Part shown: positions 23,435 through 58,299 of the stretch, piece by piece | How positions within the stretch are numbered: position 1 is the stretch's first letter | How the letters are laid out: each line of letters starts with the position of its first letter | Source of the DNA: Diadema setosum | Lineage: Eukaryota; Echinodermata; Echinoidea; Diadematoida; Diadematidae | Assembly (NCBI RefSeq): GCF_964275005.1 | Contig: NC_092702.1 | Coordinates: forward strand, 2,407,001 to 2,471,000 | Direction of reading: 5' to 3' | Length of the DNA stretch: 64,000 nt | The notes under the pieces: model-generated | The model's input: the letters and a program-made list of their open reading frames with translations, nothing else | Database searches by the model: none | What the model was told of the DNA's origin: nothing | Translations under genes and position numbers: made by a program

Positions 23435-23935
23435 CTAAAGCTGCATTTACACCATGTTCCCGGCAGCCACGGCAGCCTTATTTGCCTGAAACATAGTACG
23501 TCGTGGGTAGATGAGACATTCTCCTGTTTTTCCCCCTTTGTATTCTACTCTTGTTCGATCAAGTCATCGCCCCGGTGAACATATAGCTATCAGATGCTGT
23601 TCTCACGGCGTCTGGTCAGGTTAGACTGTAAATGTTTTCAGTTGCGTCTGGCTACGGACAGCCTCCACGTTTTTTACCGCCTATTATGTGCCGCCCCGTT
23701 TCATTGCGTTCACCCCGTTTTTATCACTGCATACAAGATTTCTCATTAGCACTGGGACGGCCGTGGCAAATTTTTTGACAGTCTAAAAATCTGACACAGC
23801 ATCCACAGCAGTCACGGCCTGTCACGTTTGCCAATCCCGTCTCACCGCGTTGTTTCAAGTCCATCCCGTTCTGTCCACGGTGGCCTGAAATGGGGCTGCC
23901 GTGGTTGCCGGAAACATGGTGTAAACACAGCTTAA
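23435..23935. mobile_element. MITE with about 40-bp terminal inverted repeats
   Basis: GCTGCATTTACACCATGTTC and the following CCGGCAGCCACGGCAGCC are mirrored at 23890-23931. The right end abuts TTAA and the left end CTAA, so the target may have been TTAA. No coding capacity. Confidence 0.7.
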
Positions 23936-24202
23936 CTCTCTCCCGTTTAATGAGAATGTTACAGCACAGTTTGCACACAAACACTCTCAAGGAAATTGCA
24001 CAAAATGATTTCAAGCTCTGTCACTTGCAGATACACATCAAGAGCTTTTCAGGGGCTTATTGCTCTGGTCTAAAAATTAAGCAAAAGCATCACAAATAAA
24101 AAATGGGGAAAAAAAGGAGGGAAAATAATAAACTTATGACATGCACATGTAAAGATTTGAGAAATCAACTGCTCAAGGATAAATGCCAAGCACAGATTGA
24201 TA

Positions 24203-24769
24203 TACAGTCAGCTCTGCATAAATCAATCTTGGCAGGCCTCAGGAAAACACATTTGACTTAGGCGATACAATGCAATTGACTTCTGCGTGTAGAGAGGAAT
24301 AAAACATGTAAGGCTATAAATGTAAATTGGGACTTGTTTTCATCATCTTACAACGAAATACTGGACACAGGTACCATCCACTTAGGCGGAGTTGCATGTA
24401 AGTTACAAACTGTCTGCTACTTAGCACAAACGCTTCTTCATAAAATCAACACACTACATCCAAGGACCTGGTTGGTCCTGTACAAACCCTACAGGTGTCA
24501 GAATCTTATATGGGAAGGGGTTGACACAGCAGCAGGTATGACGGTGCACTATATGCTACTTTGTGCAGCTACACATCCTAAGCTTTTGCTGAATACATCT
24601 TTATGTATGTAGTTTCAAAAACTGGCAAGGTTTCCTTTATTGAAAATACCGATGGCTAAATACTATTGTAGCAGTAAAATTGATTTGCCTTGGATATGTC
24701 ACAGTCATAATGTCCTGCTAAAGTGGGATTCCTGAACATCCGTGTCCTGATTAAATGGTGCTGACTGTA
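24203..24769. mobile_element. Mariner-like MITE, TA-flanked
   Basis: The ends TA-CAGTCAGCTCTGCATAAATC and AATGGTGCTGACTG-TA are short inverted repeats with TA duplications. No transposase frame in its 0.56 kb. Confidence 0.65.
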
Positions 24770-27364
24770 GTCTTAGGAATGCCTCAGTGCAAATTGGCAA
24801 CGACGCTTTGATGAGAGCCATCTTCTCTGGACCAGACGAATTAGAATTAACATCACAGTATGCATGACAGGGCAGTACACATACTTCTTTATACTTCTAC
24901 CATTCTTCTCTTTATTTTAACCATTACATGACAAACAAACTTTCATTATTGTAATATCTATCATACCATAGTTTTATAGCTTAACTTGCCACAGGATTTT
25001 TTTTTTCCTTTTTAGGAATCTTTATGCTAAGTATGAAACACAATAAACAAACACATCCACTGGCTACAGCACAAACATACATCTACAGGGGAACCTTGTG
25101 AAAAATGAGGTCCTAAAAACCATGGCAATTGCCTTGCTGTGCCATATTTCTCATTATATCAGGGTACAAAAATGGTGAAATATATAGAGTTGGGATCTGC
25201 ACAATTACTATGTTATAATAAGAGGGTTTTGTTATATCAGGGCACCTTTTTTATGAAAACATATAATCAATGGTATATTCCCTTACCACACAGGCCGTCA
25301 TAGACTTACGATAGAAATCAGCTATATAATCAATTATAACTCTTCATAAAACAGGGCCCCGTTTTATCAAAAGATATAATCAATTCTAAATTTCCTTACC
25401 ACACAGGGTGCCATAGACTTAGGATTGAAATCAACTATATAATCAATTATAACTCTTCATAAAACAGAGCCCTGATTTCTTTATAAAGTAATTACGAGGT
25501 TGTATTGTATCAGGTTTTGCCCCCTGGTACATTGTCTCACTCCAGTCTTCTTCAGCAATGTGGTAGCTAACTCTGGTATGATGTCAGCTGATCGGTTTCA
25601 GTTTCGGTCACTTTTTCATGTCACACCATGTCTGGAATGTGCATGGCACACATACTCTTTAGCAATTGCAAGTGAAATTTTTAGCAGACACAATGCAAAA
25701 TCTTTATCAAACAACCACAGAAGTTTAATTGAACAGCAAAGATGCTGACTTAAGTCCATTGTAGACCTCTGATACACACAAAAGAATTTCCCACTTACCA
25801 CACAGTTGTTACACCTTAATTTGTTTAATTTCATGCTTTCCCCTTCCCCAAAATGTGACCATAAGATTGCAATTTTATAAACTCCACCATGCAATAGTAA
25901 GAGTAACTTTTTGTATGTGCACCAGTAAAACACTGCATATGTCATTAATAGAATAATTCAATCATGACGAACAAAATCCCTTTACCAGATCTTCCACCAC
26001 TGGGTCATACTTATGCATCATGTTGGCATAAACACACATGAAAATTATCCCCAGCAGCAAAGGAAATAGCATTGAAACCCTATTCACACTGCAACAGAAC
26101 CTATGGCCTAACTGCATCTGGCCACGAGTTACTGTAGTATATGAAACTTGCTGTCAGTGGCTCTCTTCAGTCTACTAGAGGTGGTATGGTACATAAATGG
26201 CACCAGTCTGAAATGGAGTGGGCCAGATACTGTGGACAGATGACTCTACTCGATAGCATTACCATGAACAGTCTACATCTTGTCTCCTGGGAAAGTAAGC
26301 CAAAATTTCCATGATAGACCAGTTTGCAATTTAATAGCTACGGTTTACTAGTATACGACCCTGAATTTAGCCATTGAAACAAAACAGTTGCAAATCTAGA
26401 TATCACCCACTTACGTAATTCTTTCCTCTACACCACCAAGCTCCCTTGTATGTTTTGAAATGCTCTTTCACTGTAACAAAAAGAAACTGTTCAGGTGCTG
26501 TCCATGACATTCCTCATTACAACTCCATGTCTCATATTGTTGTTGTTTTTATCGACCTTTATCTCTCCATGTGCAGAATACAACTTTGAACTGGCATATT
26601 TGTAAGCGAACAGTTTGTATCTGCTACTATTCCCTAAACATAGATCACGATCAATCTTCTGCAACCTGTGATTAAACCTCTACAATCTACAGAATTAATA
26701 AAAGGACAATGTCAATCATGATCTGTAATGAGGTAAAAATACAACCCTCACTGATAAATGCACTGATGTCCACATCATATGATTTGAACACATTCTTCTA
26801 AATGCTCTCACCAAAAAATGAGGGAAACTGAATGAAAAACTCAAAGTAATGTCACAAGTTACACTAATAATACACAATTATGCTGGAAAGACAGATGCTG
26901 CATTCTTTAGGTGTAGGATTACATGATACACAGATAGTCAGGCAGATACTCAAAAAATTGTTAATGTTCCAAATTGGGATTACTTTTCTGACAGTGTGAC
27001 AAAATATGATACTGTACAATAAATTATCACTTCTTCTCACACAGTGAGCCTATCCCCTTTTCTTCTGTATGCAACAAGAACCAATTTGACTGGAAATATG
27101 TTTTAATTTTACGTCTGTATCCAGAACAGCTCACATCATCAGAGCTTCCACCACATCAAAAAAATGAAGACTGATGAAGCATTTTAATTCCATGTTAAAT
27201 TTTGCATGGAGTCCAAAACATAATTTTTCATTTGCCTAGCAATTTGGGATGCACCAAGTTTAGCTGTAGCCAGAAAGTTCTGCAAACATTGATCTTAGAA
27301 TCAGATAAAGAATTTTCAAGCTGGCTGGTCTCAACTTGCTTTTATGCCATCAAGCAAAATGACC
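24770..27364. other. No gene seen; region 3' of Rab24
   Basis: It contains a local duplication near 25240-25480 (two copies of a unit with TATATAATCAATTATAACTC). An acceptor-like site followed by 22 codons near 26463-26400 was considered as an alternative last Rab24 exon and rejected. Confidence 0.4.
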
Positions 27365-27752
27365 TTAAAAGGATTGTATAGTTTTGGTTGAGACCTAATT
27401 TCAGGTTTCTAACATATTTTGGTGAGATAATGAGAAACCTCTTATGAATATAAAAGAGCATGTAATTCCATGAGGAATTCAACATTTATTTAATGAAAAT
27501 TGGTTTTGAAATGGCCAAGATATCCAAAACAGAGTGATTCTAATAAGTGTGGGACCCACACTTTATTACGATTGCTTTGTTTTACTCTGTTTTTGGCTGT
27601 TTCAGTCATTCCAAACCCGATTTTCATCAATTAAACTTTGAATTCCTCTTAAAGTGGTATGCTCTGTACTATTTCATAAGTGTTTTCTTGGTATCTTGCA
27701 AAAAGTTAAAAGCCCCTTTCTCATCTCCACCAATACCGTACCATCCCTTTAA
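27365..27752. mobile_element. TTAA-flanked MITE, family B, copy 2
   Basis: TTAA-AAGGATTGTATAGTTTTGG at the left, mirrored by TACCGTACCATCCCT-TTAA at the right. It lies 240 bp beyond the Rab24 stop codon, so it may be transcribed in the Rab24 3' untranslated region and could form a long hairpin there. Confidence 0.82.
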
Positions 27753-27992
27753 TAACCCTCTGTCTCAAGTTATTCATCACTGGATTTACTTTGTTATAAG
27801 ACACACAAAAAATTACTATCAAAGCTAGATATGTTTTGTCAGAGAATACTGTACGACTTGCTCCCAAGCAAGAAAGAAGGAAACTACAGGCGGCTGCATT
27901 ACCAATAAATTTACAGACACATGATATTATATTTTGTCCTTCAAGATTCTGCTGACTAGACATCGTAAGGCTTAAGGGTCCGTCATCCGATG

Positions 27993-50566
<22,574 letters not shown>

Positions 50567-51100
50567 CTTGAGTTTGAACCGTGTTCACGAGCGAGAGAAG
50601 TAAGTGTTTATCAGATAAGCTGCCCACTGTCCAAATTCTCACCGCTAGTGCACACATGCAAGCCGCTCCATGGAATGCTCTATAACAATTTGGTTCTTCA
50701 CTTGGCAGTTCTACAATCACAGTTTATGCTCCCTTTCATCATTGCTTTTGTCTGCGTAATGTAACCGCCAAGTCTGAAAATGGGAAAGCTAGCAGTACAC
50801 ATACAGACCACATGAATTCCTGAGCAATTCAACCCCTAAGTGCTCATACAGACGCCACCATATATTGTAACATGACAGCGTACTCACTACAGCACGGAGC
50901 AGAGTATTATTAGTAACCCCGGGGTGCTGTAACCAGTAACACAATTGCACAACAGTGCACGTGATGGGGTCACTTGTGCGATATGGTGCGGTATGTGTAG
51001 ACTCCCAGGGCAGAGCCAGAGGGTCACAGAGCCAAGAAAATTTTACCAGTCTGTATTACTGTCTGCATAGTCCATTCATCAGGCGAGTATGTACCCAAAC
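50567..51100 (-). promoter_or_regulatory. Presumed Rab24 promoter and 5' untranslated region
   Basis: Directly upstream of the Rab24 ATG, somewhat less AT-rich than the introns. I could not fix a transcription start or a TATA box. Confidence 0.4.
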
Positions 51101-52291
51101 TCTACATTTCATAGCCCAATGAAATGCATGGTCACCGTACACCGTATTGCATTGGACATGAATTCAGAATTGCTAATTGTTTGTAGCTAGTTTTCTATGT
51201 ACGTAGTATGCGTACTAGTAATGATCCAGAAAGTCAAGTCAGCTTGTAACTTTCAGTATGAACAACACTCTAACGCTGTTAAGAGTTTTACTTGGCACTG
51301 CACTGTGTGAGAGCTGAATTTGGATATAACATGAGAGGTATTAGCCTATAGTATTATCTACATTCGTTTACAAGTCAAATCAGATTAGAATAGAGATACT
51401 TTATTGTCCAGTGCAGTACAATTCCTTATTTTTTTAATATCATAAACAGCCTTAACAGGGAGGCAAACTGCTTTCATGGGAGATGGGAACATTAAACGCG
51501 TGAATAGCGTTGTAAGATAAGAACGAAGTAAATAACTGTTTAGTGCAAGTGCTGGCTAGCCTAAACGTCGCATCGATGTAAGCAAGGTAACCGACTCTCG
51601 TTTCATGCCATGCCAAAGACCAAGTTCCACTCGTCTCGGGTGTCGGGGTCAGGCGGAGCCGCACACGGACAGCAGCGGGCACGTCATCCTCTCACTGGCT
51701 GTGTCGGTCCCCTCAGTGTCCGGCATACGAGACGTGCATGTTCCGTATCACAAACAAGTCACGGCGCAGCAACGTTTTTACTTCTTGGGTGTGGTTATGG
51801 TGTCTGTGCCTCGTCCATTTATAGCTGCATCATCATGTTTTCTCATCAGCAACCAACCATGTCGTATTACTCCAAAATATGAGACAAACTGAATTTAGAA
51901 TTTTCTCGGGTTTTGTCGCTCCTTTTCATAACAGAACTTCCCGTGTGTCGTGGAACCACCCACCACTCGGCTCACTCATCATTTTCAGCACGGACGCGCA
52001 AAATAGCTGTATAATACTGTACAAGGCTACGTACGTATGTCATGCGCGCGCGGCGAGTCCATAAGAGTCAAAGGTCAACAGATGCGCTTACTGTACTGAC
52101 AGGCGCTAGGCAGACTCCAGCTTATCAGGTTTGTCATCTCGAGCCGAGCCAAGTTCTCTCTGTCCCCTTTATCATCTTGTTTATTCTTGCTTTTCATTAT
52201 TTTCAAGACTAAGGGCTATAGGTTCGGTTGTGTATGAATTGTATGTGTGTGTTTGCGTCCTGTGCAGGAAACGTGACTGCCATGCTCCGAC
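51101..52291. other. No gene firmly seen
   Basis: A GC-richer island at about 51590-51770 opens a 90-codon plus-strand frame (ATG at about 51610, MPKTKFHSSRVSGSGGAAHG). It would be divergent from Rab24, but no splice donor or family was recognised. A short retroposon-like tail (ACTTTATTGTCCAGTGCAG) lies near 51398. Confidence 0.3.
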
Positions 52292-52324
52292 CAGGGAGGT
52301 GGGAAGAGACTTCCCACCTCCCTG
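52292..52324. repeat. Perfect 15-bp stem, 3-nt loop hairpin
   Basis: CAGGGAGGTGGGAAG, loop AGA, then the exact inverse. The hairpin is bracketed by the direct repeat TGCTCCGA (52283-52290 and 52323-52330). Confidence 0.8.
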
Positions 52325-52362
52325 CTCCGACTTTACATGCAGCAAGGGAAAATACAGCTTGC

Positions 52363-52439
52363 TACAGTTAAACCTGTGTAATAGCGGTCACACAATGTGT
52401 CAAGGGAGACGGGTGGCCGCTAAGGCAGGTTTGACTGTA
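52363..52439. mobile_element. 77-bp TA-flanked mariner-like MITE
   Basis: TA-CAGTTAAACCTGTGTAATAG at the left and CTAAGGCAGGTTTGACTG-TA at the right, with GCGGTCAC/GTGGCCGC inside. This terminus type (CAGTCAAACCTG) is common in animal Tc1/mariner MITEs. Confidence 0.8.
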
Positions 52440-53454
52440 TTTCATTTACTTCCTCACTTTGTATAAGTTTTCTTCTTCCGATCTTGTTCTTTTCTGCTTT
52501 TTCCTTTTCCTTTCTCATCCCCTCTTCCTTCTCCCTTTCCTGCTCATCTCTTTGTTGCTGAATGCATGCTTTTGTCTCTTTCTGGTGGTAAACATGGTTT
52601 ACGGAGTAATCATTGGGGTGAAGGATGTCGACCAATAGCCTGTGTGAATTGTTACGTGATCATTTTTTTTTTCATTTCCATTTATAATCAAATTTCCACA
52701 AGTTACATTTCAGAATAGAGTGGTGTATGCTGGACTGAATTTTTAAGGGCTAAACAGATTAATGTTACATAATTATCTGCATCAAAGCATAAACTTGTTT
52801 TTATACGTTCCTTTTAGTATGCTATTTTTGCTTTTAATTAAGACATGTATACTTACAATATTCACAGGCAATTTGTTTAATGAGCTGGACATAAGTTCAG
52901 ACTTTCACAATGAAATTGGACCACACTATTATGAAAACATTTGAGGTCTAGCAGACGTGGGTGTCCTTATACCACTTCAGCTCTGACAAACACAAAATGC
53001 TTTTATCGGCAAAAGAAAATGTTTTCACCAGCATAAGGTCAAAACATGACCTGTATCAACAGAAAATTTTCTTCTCAAATTTTGAAGGAAGAAGCAAATT
53101 TGACTTGTAGTGGATGCTGTGAGTTTGTACAATTATGCTTTCTTTTTCTTTTCTTTTTTAAGAGCAAAAGATGTGGGGTGCAGCCACTCCCTTCAGCATT
53201 CAGAGTACTTTTGCAGACTCTCTTGACAGATTAAGTTACCATAAATCTGAATTCAATATACATTTATGAAAAGGGCAGATGATATGTTGTAAGTAGTGGC
53301 CGTACTTTTACAGAGACTGGCAGTTTGATTTTCGTTTTTGTTTTGTTTTGTTTTGTTTTTGGTTTTTGTTCCTTTTTTTTGGGGGGGGGGGGGGTAATTG
53401 CCTACTTTGCCAAACATGCATGCTCATTAAATTCACCACATCACCGCTTACAAG
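52440..53454. other. No gene seen
   Basis: AT-rich; a T run followed by a 14-bp G run (53381-53394) lies just before the left arm of the giant inverted repeat. Confidence 0.4.
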
Positions 53455-54106
53455 AAGGTCACAGGCAGAGGTTAATGAACTTTCGGGCCCAATGTTAAGT
53501 TTTTACGGCGCATTTCGATTATGGCTCATAACTTTTGATGTATATGTCCGTTTGTGACCAAATTGGGTGGTAGATGTCCCTTAGGGAGTTGAATGTCACC
53601 ACAAGGTCAAAGGTCACAGACAGGGGTCAACGAACTTTTAGGGCCCAATGTTGTGTTTTTACGGCGTGTTTTGATTATGACTCATAACTTTTGATCCCTT
53701 TGTCCGTTTGTGACCAAACTTGGATGGTAGATGTCCCTTGGGAGTTGAAGGTCACCACAAGGTCAAAGGTCATAGGCGGGTCAATGAACTTCCGGGAGTT
53801 AGGAAACTTCTACGAGAATGGGTGAGACACAATTTGGCACTTGCCTTGTTCTATTATAACACTGTTATTACTTTCTTAGTACCCCACCTTTGCTAGGTGC
53901 CCATATATACCACCTGTGTCAAGAGGTCTTATCAGAGGGACAGTGTGGGTTGAGCTAGTTTTCCATGAGTGACAGTACATACTGTAAGTCCTACTCCCCA
54001 CCCCCCCAAAAAAAAAAAGAAAAAAAAAGACAACTGGACCCTCGGCAACGATAACTTTGAAAATAGTGAATCCAAATACAATTTCAGGGTATGAAATTAT
54101 AACTTA

Positions 54107-54298
54107 TTACCCACATCTTACAAAAAAAAAAGAGAAAAACAGTTGATTTGCTTCAGTGGTAAAAGAGAAATGAGGATCTTTGAAGAGCATGTCAGGAATA
54201 TCTTTACTCCAAGTTATGTCCATTGTGTTCACAGTTCCAAGAGCATCCAAGTGCTGGACTTGGATGACGTGCTTTACAACACCTTTTTCTGTGACCAC
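54107..54298 (-). other. Open frame within left arm (mirrored at 55862-56077)
   Basis: A 63-codon frame (start VTEKGVVKHVIQVQHLDALG) and, on the opposite strand at 54143-54334, another of 63 codons (MRIFEEHVRNIFTPSY inside). Both are repeated in the right arm because the arms are inverse copies. The plus-strand segment has an acceptor-like CTTCAG before it and GTAGGT after it. No family recognised. Confidence 0.3.
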
Positions 54299-54722
54299 TT
54301 AACCAAATTGAATGGGGTTTTCTGCAAAATGTAGGTTAGAAGTTAGTTTTATTCCCTGAAATATTCAGATTGTTGTAATCATTTTGAAAGTTATTAATGC
54401 GAAAATACGATTGTATTTTTTTTTTTTTTTTTGGGGGGGGGGGGGGGGGGCGTACTGACATGTGCCGTAACATTTGAATCCCCAGGCCTCATCTACATAT
54501 TATGACACAGTGTTCGTGATGTATCAGTGTAGTGAGTTTATCCATGTGGGTCAGAATGAGCGGAGTAGGGGAATATAGAAATTAAAGGCAGAGAATTTGA
54601 GTTACTTTAGTAATAAACAAATAAAGGAGAAAGAGAGAAATAGAGGAAGAATATTGAAATTTAGAAACAGAGAAAGTGGGTATATAGATACAAGTACATG
54701 TACATAAATAAATATGAATTGA

Positions 54723-55446
54723 ATTTTTGTGCATTATTTAGGTATTTATAGGCATCAATCCAAACATTATTCTTCTATGGTATTGTTTCCCTATCTCATC
54801 TCTCTCTCTCTCTCCCCCTCTGTCTCTGTTTCTGTCTCTCCCTCCCTTGCTGAATGTCTATTGTCTGCTTCATCCCACATAGATGCAGTTATCCCAGCTG
54901 CTACAATCATTTGTTTTGATAGTACAATGTTATGTTGTTTGTGAGAAGAGAATGCAGACTTGATATTTAGCAAGATTCCGGAATTATTGAATGGCACCGG
55001 CGACGAAAAATGCAATAGCCTCAAAACCACATTTCTCATCAACGCACCTGTCTCTCCTTTACTCATCTCATTTTTCACTCATTTTTCCATCCCACTCTCC
55101 CTCTCTCTCTCTCTCAATTAATATGTCCACCCTCCCTATCTCCTCTCTTTCTCTCAATTGATATCTATATCCACTCTTATTCTCCTTATGCCCATCTTTT
55201 TCTGTCTTTCAATTCATATACATCAATCTCTCTGTCTGCCTCTCTCTCTCTTTCTCTCAAATCATGTACATATGTACTTATTCCCACTCTCTCTCTCTCT
55301 TTATCTTTCTTCTTCTTCTGTCTCTCTCTATCTCTCAAATCATATATATACAAAGTAGAATGTACATGTACATACATGTATCTATCCCCGTCTCTCTATC
55401 TCTTTCTCTCTCTTAATCCATATACCCATCTCTCTCTCTCTTTCTC
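54723..55446. repeat. Pyrimidine-rich spacer of the inverted repeat
   Basis: Plus strand is largely (TCTC)n interrupted by AATTCATATA/TCTATATACCCA words in diverged tandem units of about 60-80 bp. The inner tip of the right arm belongs to the same unit type. Confidence 0.8.
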
Positions 55447-56713
55447 TCAATTCATATTTATTTATGTACATGTACTTGTATCTATATACCCACTTTCTCT
55501 GTTTCTAAATTTCAATATTCTTCCTCTATTTCTCTCTTTCTCCTTTATTTGTTTATTACTAAAGTAACTCAAATTCTCTGCCTTTAATTTCTATATTCCC
55601 CTACTCCGCTCATTCTGACCCACATGGATAAACTCACTACACTGATACATCACGAACACTGTGTCATAATATGTAGATGAGGCCTGGGGATTCAAATGTT
55701 ACGGCACATGTCAGTACGCCCCCCCCCCCAAAAAAAAAAAAAAATACAATCGTATTTTCGCATTAATAACTTTCAAAATGATTACAACAATCTGAATATT
55801 TCAGGGAATAAAACTAACTTCTAACCTACATTTTGCAGAAAACCCCATTCAATTTGGTTAAGTGGTCACAGAAAAAGGTGTTGTAAAGCACGTCATCCAA
55901 GTCCAGCACTTGGATGCTCTTGGAACTGTGAACACAATGGACATAACTTGGAGTAAAGATATTCCTGACATGCTCTTCAAAGATCCTCATTTCTCTTTTA
56001 CCACTGAAGCAAATCAACTGTTTTTCTCTTTTTTTTTTTGTAAGATGTGGGTAATAAGTTATAATTTCATACCCTGAAATTGTATTTGGATTCACTATTT
56101 TCAAAGTTATCGTTGCCGAGGGTCCAGTTGTCTTTTTTTTTTTTTCTTTTTTTTTTTTGGGGGGGGGGGGGAGTAGGACTTACAGTATGTACTGTCACTC
56201 ATGGAAAACTAGCTCAACCCACACTGTCCCTCTGATAAGACCTCTTGACACAGGTGGTATATATGGGCACCTAGCAAAGGTGGGGTACTAACAAAGTAAT
56301 AACAGTGTTATAATAGAACAAGGCAAGTGCCAAATTGTGTCTCACCCATTCTCGTAGAAGTTTCCTAACTCCCGGAAGTTCATTGACCCGCCTATGACCT
56401 TTGACCTTGTGGTGACCTTCAACTCCCAAGGGACATCTACCATCCAAGTTTGGTCACAAACGGACAAAGGGATCAAAAGTTATGAGTCATAATCAAAACA
56501 CGCCGTAAAAACACAACATTGGGCCCTAAAAGTTCGTTGACCCCTGTCTGTGACCTTTGACCTTGTGGTGACATTCAACTCCCTAAGGGACATCTACCAC
56601 CCAATTTGGTCACAAACGGACATATACATCAAAAGTTATGAGCCATAATCGAAATGCGCCGTAAAAACTTAACATTGGGCCCGAAAGTTCATTAACCTCT
56701 GCCTGTGACCTTT

Positions 56714-58096
56714 GACCTTGAGGTGCCCTAAATGTTTGGTAAAATGTGTACCGGTATCTTTGTATAATCACTCTTCCCTCCCAGTTTGATTGAAATTGAA
56801 GTCCTCGGTAGAGAGTTATTCAAGTTTGTGTAGCGTCACGGACGGACAGGCGCCGCAGGCGATCCCTTAGTCTCCCAACACCTCTGGTGGGCTCGACAAA
56901 AATCACACTTGGTGATAGATTTTGTACATGTGAATACATAGACTGAGCGCTTCAAAACAAACATAAAAGGAAAACATAGCTTGCTTATTGCAGAAACACT
57001 AATGCAACACATAACAAGACAGAATATTGTGGATGCGTCTTTTGTTTTTTGTTTTTAATGCATAAAAGGTTAGTTGGTGACAAGTGAACATAAATATATC
57101 AAACAGATGTACGTTGTACTTGGTACATGTACATTGCATATGAATAAACTGTCTCTTCAAATACCTCTGAAGAATAGAAAACTAAGAGAAGAGTGAATAT
57201 AAATTTCACATGCTAAATTCCAGGTTGTTTTTAGCCAAACTTTGTGTTATTTTAGAGTTTGGCTAGACTTGCTCTCCTCTTCTTTATCCATAATGATAAC
57301 AACAACAACAATAATAATAATAACTTTATTCTTTTTTATTATTATCATTATAATTATTATCATCACCAACATCATCATTAATAAAATCTAAATAATTATA
57401 ATATTAATTTTCTATACTGCAATAAGTGTATACATGTATTTCTACACATATCATGGTGCCAAAATCACTCTTGATCAAGCCTGCCAATGCAGTGCTATAG
57501 TAACCCAATTTCTCTGAAGTCCTATGTTTTGAAATGACAGTGATGTGGTGTACTTTACCATAAACTTACCAGTGCATCAAACTGTTATGATACACTGACG
57601 ACTATACTTTGTGACTTTGGTCATTTACGTATGTTTGCATGCCTTTTTCTTTCAGACAAGAGGAGTAATAAATATTCTTTCAACCCATTACAAAAAATGA
57701 TGATATACACTTTGTATGGAAATAAAAAAAGAGAGAAAAATCTAATTAGAGCTTGAACAAAATCAAGCCAGCAATCAAAACTAACGAAGCTATGATTCTA
57801 TGTTGGCATTTATACTTTGAAAAGTAAATTGATCATAATCACAAAAATGTGCAGTCAAACATAGCATTGCTGAAGTAGTGCAGCCTTTGTCAAATAATAA
57901 TAATAATATCTGTAATATTAGTAGCCTAAGCCGATAAACATTTAAGTACAGTGATACTCTTACATTCGATAGTGCTAGTACTTGTGAGACATAATAAATA
58001 GAATGTGACTTCCATCATAGAAAAAGTTTCTACTCAAAAATTAACACACACATTTTGATAGAATACATGCTATTAGTTAGAGTAGAAGCTCGTCTG
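56714..58096. other. No gene seen
   Basis: Begins with unpaired element-like sequence beyond the right arm, to about 56920. An ATT/AAC microsatellite lies at about 57296-57365. Otherwise AT-rich. Confidence 0.4.
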
Positions 58097-58299
58097 AAAA
58101 TGGTGATAAACATTTGATCTCAATACAAAATATTTACCTCCAAAATTGTCAGCTGTCAACAATATAGCCTTCATCAGCAGAATGATGTGTCTTCGCCTCG
58201 ATCATTGTGATGGTCATTCTGCTGATGAAGACTATAGCATTGACAGCTGATAATTTGAGAGGTAATATTTTGTACTGAGATCAAGTTTTACACCACTTT
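58097..58299. mobile_element. Small foldback MITE
   Basis: AAATGGTGATAAACATTTGA through CTTCATCAGCAGAATGA is mirrored by TCATTCTGCTGATGAAG through CACCACTTT. Loop of about 28 bp near 58186-58213. Arms about 87 bp. Confidence 0.82.

Larger units (their letters stand above)
53455..56712. repeat. Giant inverted repeat, arms about 1.27 kb
   Basis: Left arm 53455-54722, right arm 55447-56712, nearly identical in inverse apart from small differences, mostly at homopolymer tracts. The outer part of each arm holds two and a partial third copy of a roughly 160-bp unit (GGGCCCAATGTT, ACGGCG, TAACTTTTGAT, GTCCGTTTGTGACCAAA, GGTCAAAGGTCA). The inner part holds an exon-sized open segment. The right arm continues into element-like sequence (GTCACGGACGGACAGGCGCC at about 56835) that the left side lacks. 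Could be a foldback transposon, or an inverted duplication of a dispersed repeat. Confidence 0.93.

Noticed and set aside
26400-26464. Acceptor followed by 22 codons and a stop as an alternative last Rab24 exon
   Set aside because: It lacks any Cys-based prenylation signal, while the exon at 27993-28057 gives a proper CxC tail and total length of 203 residues.
51605-51892. Plus-strand frames of 90-95 codons in a GC-richer island
   Set aside because: Two overlapping frames are open with low-complexity Ser/Gly/Arg composition and no splice sites or family; kept only as a note in the region entry.
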